NCBI GenBank assembly: GCA_023424235.1
Contig: JAFAEB010000222.1
Span: forward strand, 1-6,955
Origin: Bacillota bacterium
GTDB lineage: Bacteria; Bacillota; Clostridia; Lachnospirales; Lachnospiraceae
DNA length: 6,955 nucleotides
Direction: 5' to 3'
This document shows positions 5,749-6,955 of this stretch, in pieces. Both the position numbers and the translations under genes were made by a program. The notes under the pieces were generated by a model, which had not been told where the DNA came from, did not search any database, and saw only the letters and a list, made by a program, of their open reading frames with translations. Numbering within the stretch: position 1 is the first letter of the stretch; each line of letters begins with the position of its first letter.

Positions 5749-6955
5749 TTATTCATTGAGGAGCTGACTACTTTCCTCTGTATTAAAATGTAGTGGTAAA
5801 CTTAATATAACATTGGTTACACCATTTACACATTGAATGTACATTACATCTTTTTCATTATAAAAGAGTCTAAGGCGATATAATACATTATCAATACCAA
5901 TTCCAGTTGTATGACCTTTGGCAGAATTATTTTTATCTTTGTATTTATCCTTATTTCTTCTATTTAGAATATCGCTAATTTTCTCCTCTGGAAATTCATC
6001 TCCAGTATTTGAAATGATAATATTAAGCCTGTCATCTATTTTACTTACCTTTACTTCAATAATACCACCATCTTCAAATTTACTAACTCCATGAATATAA
6101 GCATTTTCTACTAATGGTTGAAGCGTCATACGAGGGAGGACATAGCTACGTATATCAGCCTCCTCTAATAGTGAATTGTGCAGCCTAAAATCAATTACAT
6201 CACCAAATCTCGTTTTTAATAAACTCATATATGCTACAACATTATTGATTTCCTCTTCTAAGGTTGCGTTATAGTCTAATCCCTTTAAATTATATCGAAA
6301 AATTTCAGCGAAATTTTCTAAGTACTCACAAGTAACATCATCTCCTTGAAGCATAGCTACTTTTGCACCAATATTAATTGAATTAAAAATAAAATGAGGA
6401 TTTACTTGGGATTGAAGTGCTAAAAGTTCTGCTTCATGAAGTGCGTTTTTCATTTTTAGGTTATTCAATTTTTCTTCTGATAAAGTTCTCTCTAACCTTT
6501 GCTTTTCCTTTAGTTCATTTACATACTCTTTAATACTCTTTGTCATTTTATGAAAAGCACTGTACAAAATGTTTATTTCACTAGTCGTATACTCTTCCTT
6601 CATATCGATATCAAAATTACCTTTTGAAACTTCCTTTGCGTAAGAAACAAGCCTAGTAATAGGTTTGGTAATTTCTATACTAAATACAATAATAATAACA
6701 ATTAGTAGAATAAAACTTATTCCAAACATTGTTAAGCTAATTGTAGTGCTTCGCTTTATTTCATTTTGAATTTCGATGTATTTTTTTGCACTATCACTAA
6801 GATCCTTACTCATAATCTCTTCTATATAATTACCAATATACTGGTACTCTTTTACCGCATTTTCATATCCAAGAGTATATTCATCAATTTTCTTATTACG
6901 CTTTGCCACTATGGTTTTATCTAATACCTTTAAATAATGATCTACCATGCCAGAT
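5749..6955 (-). CDS. Membrane sensor histidine kinase, YesM/LytS type (His_kinase family), N-terminus beyond window
   Basis: Partial gene: the reading frame stays open to the window end, so the Met codon at 6948-6946 need not be the true start and the N-terminal membrane helix is missing. Numbering from that Met, residues 1-66 are a helical, charged extracellular tail. A transmembrane helix follows at about 67-90, then a HAMP linker (about 91-143, ITKPITRL), a coiled coil (about 143-180), the phospho-acceptor motif QVNPHFIFNS with His185, and a HATPase domain. The latter has N-box LQPLVENAYIHG (276-287, N282), a G1 region reading SNTGD (313-317) and GIGIDN (349-354). The 'PHFIFN' type of phosphorylation site defines the YesM/LytS kinases, which pair with YesN-like regulators, and such a regulator is the next gene. 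In the C. beijerinckii system the homologous kinase (LytS) is controlled by direct contact of its extracellular domain with XylFII. The 3' neighbour here fits that model. Confidence 0.9.
   Translation of the reverse strand, partial: SGMVDHYLKVLDKTIVAKRNKKIDEYTLGYENAVKEYQYIGNYIEEIMSKDLSDSAKKYIEIQNEIKRSTTISLTMFGISFILLIVIIIVFSIEITKPITRLVSYAKEVSKGNFDIDMKEEYTTSEINILYSAFHKMTKSIKEYVNELKEKQRLERTLSEEKLNNLKMKNALHEAELLALQSQVNPHFIFNSINIGAKVAMLQGDDVTCEYLENFAEIFRYNLKGLDYNATLEEEINNVVAYMSLLKTRFGDVIDFRLHNSLLEEADIRSYVLPRMTLQPLVENAYIHGVSKFEDGGIIEVKVSKIDDRLNIIISNTGDEFPEEKISDILNRRNKDKYKDKNNSAKGHTTGIGIDNVLYRLRLFYNEKDVMYIQCVNGVTNVILSLPLHFNTEESSQLLNE

Overview
The window is AT-rich DNA with strong AAGGAGG-type ribosome-binding sites, lipoprotein signal peptides on its binding proteins, and a YesM/LytS plus YesN regulatory pair. 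This points to a low-GC Gram-positive, most likely a Clostridia member of the Lachnospiraceae / Clostridium type. The genus is inferred from style, not proven. All five genes lie on the minus strand, so the biological reading order runs from the right end to the left end.

Sensor/regulator operon (6955 down to 2866). It opens with the 3' part of a membrane sensor histidine kinase whose start is off the window. A 536-residue YesN-type response regulator (REC plus AraC DNA-binding domain) follows after 17 bases. After a further 12 bases comes a lipoprotein that matches E. coli XylF (D-xylose-binding protein) along nearly its whole length. A 20-bp perfect hairpin followed by six U in the transcript closes the unit about 130 bases after the last stop codon.

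Transporter operon (about 2815 down to 1 and beyond). A 320-base gene-free stretch holds the terminator, a candidate promoter and short repeats. Then come a second sugar-binding lipoprotein of the ChvE (multiple monosaccharide) family, a 140-base gap with a strong 13-bp hairpin that lacks a U-run, and a double-domain sugar ABC ATPase of the MmsA/GguA/XylG type. The ATPase is cut by the window edge just short of its C-terminus. The membrane permease (MmsB/GguB/XylH type) is expected immediately beyond position 1.

Likely logic: the XylF-like lipoprotein is co-transcribed with the kinase and regulator, not with the transporter. This is the arrangement of the XylFII-LytS/YesN 'three-component' D-xylose sensing system known from Clostridium beijerinckii. 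There a sugar-loaded binding protein docks on the kinase's extracellular domain, and the phosphorylated YesN protein turns on the neighbouring sugar ABC transporter. The twist here is that the controlled transporter carries a ChvE-type rather than a XylF-type binding protein. No mobile elements, CRISPR arrays, tRNA or rRNA genes were seen.
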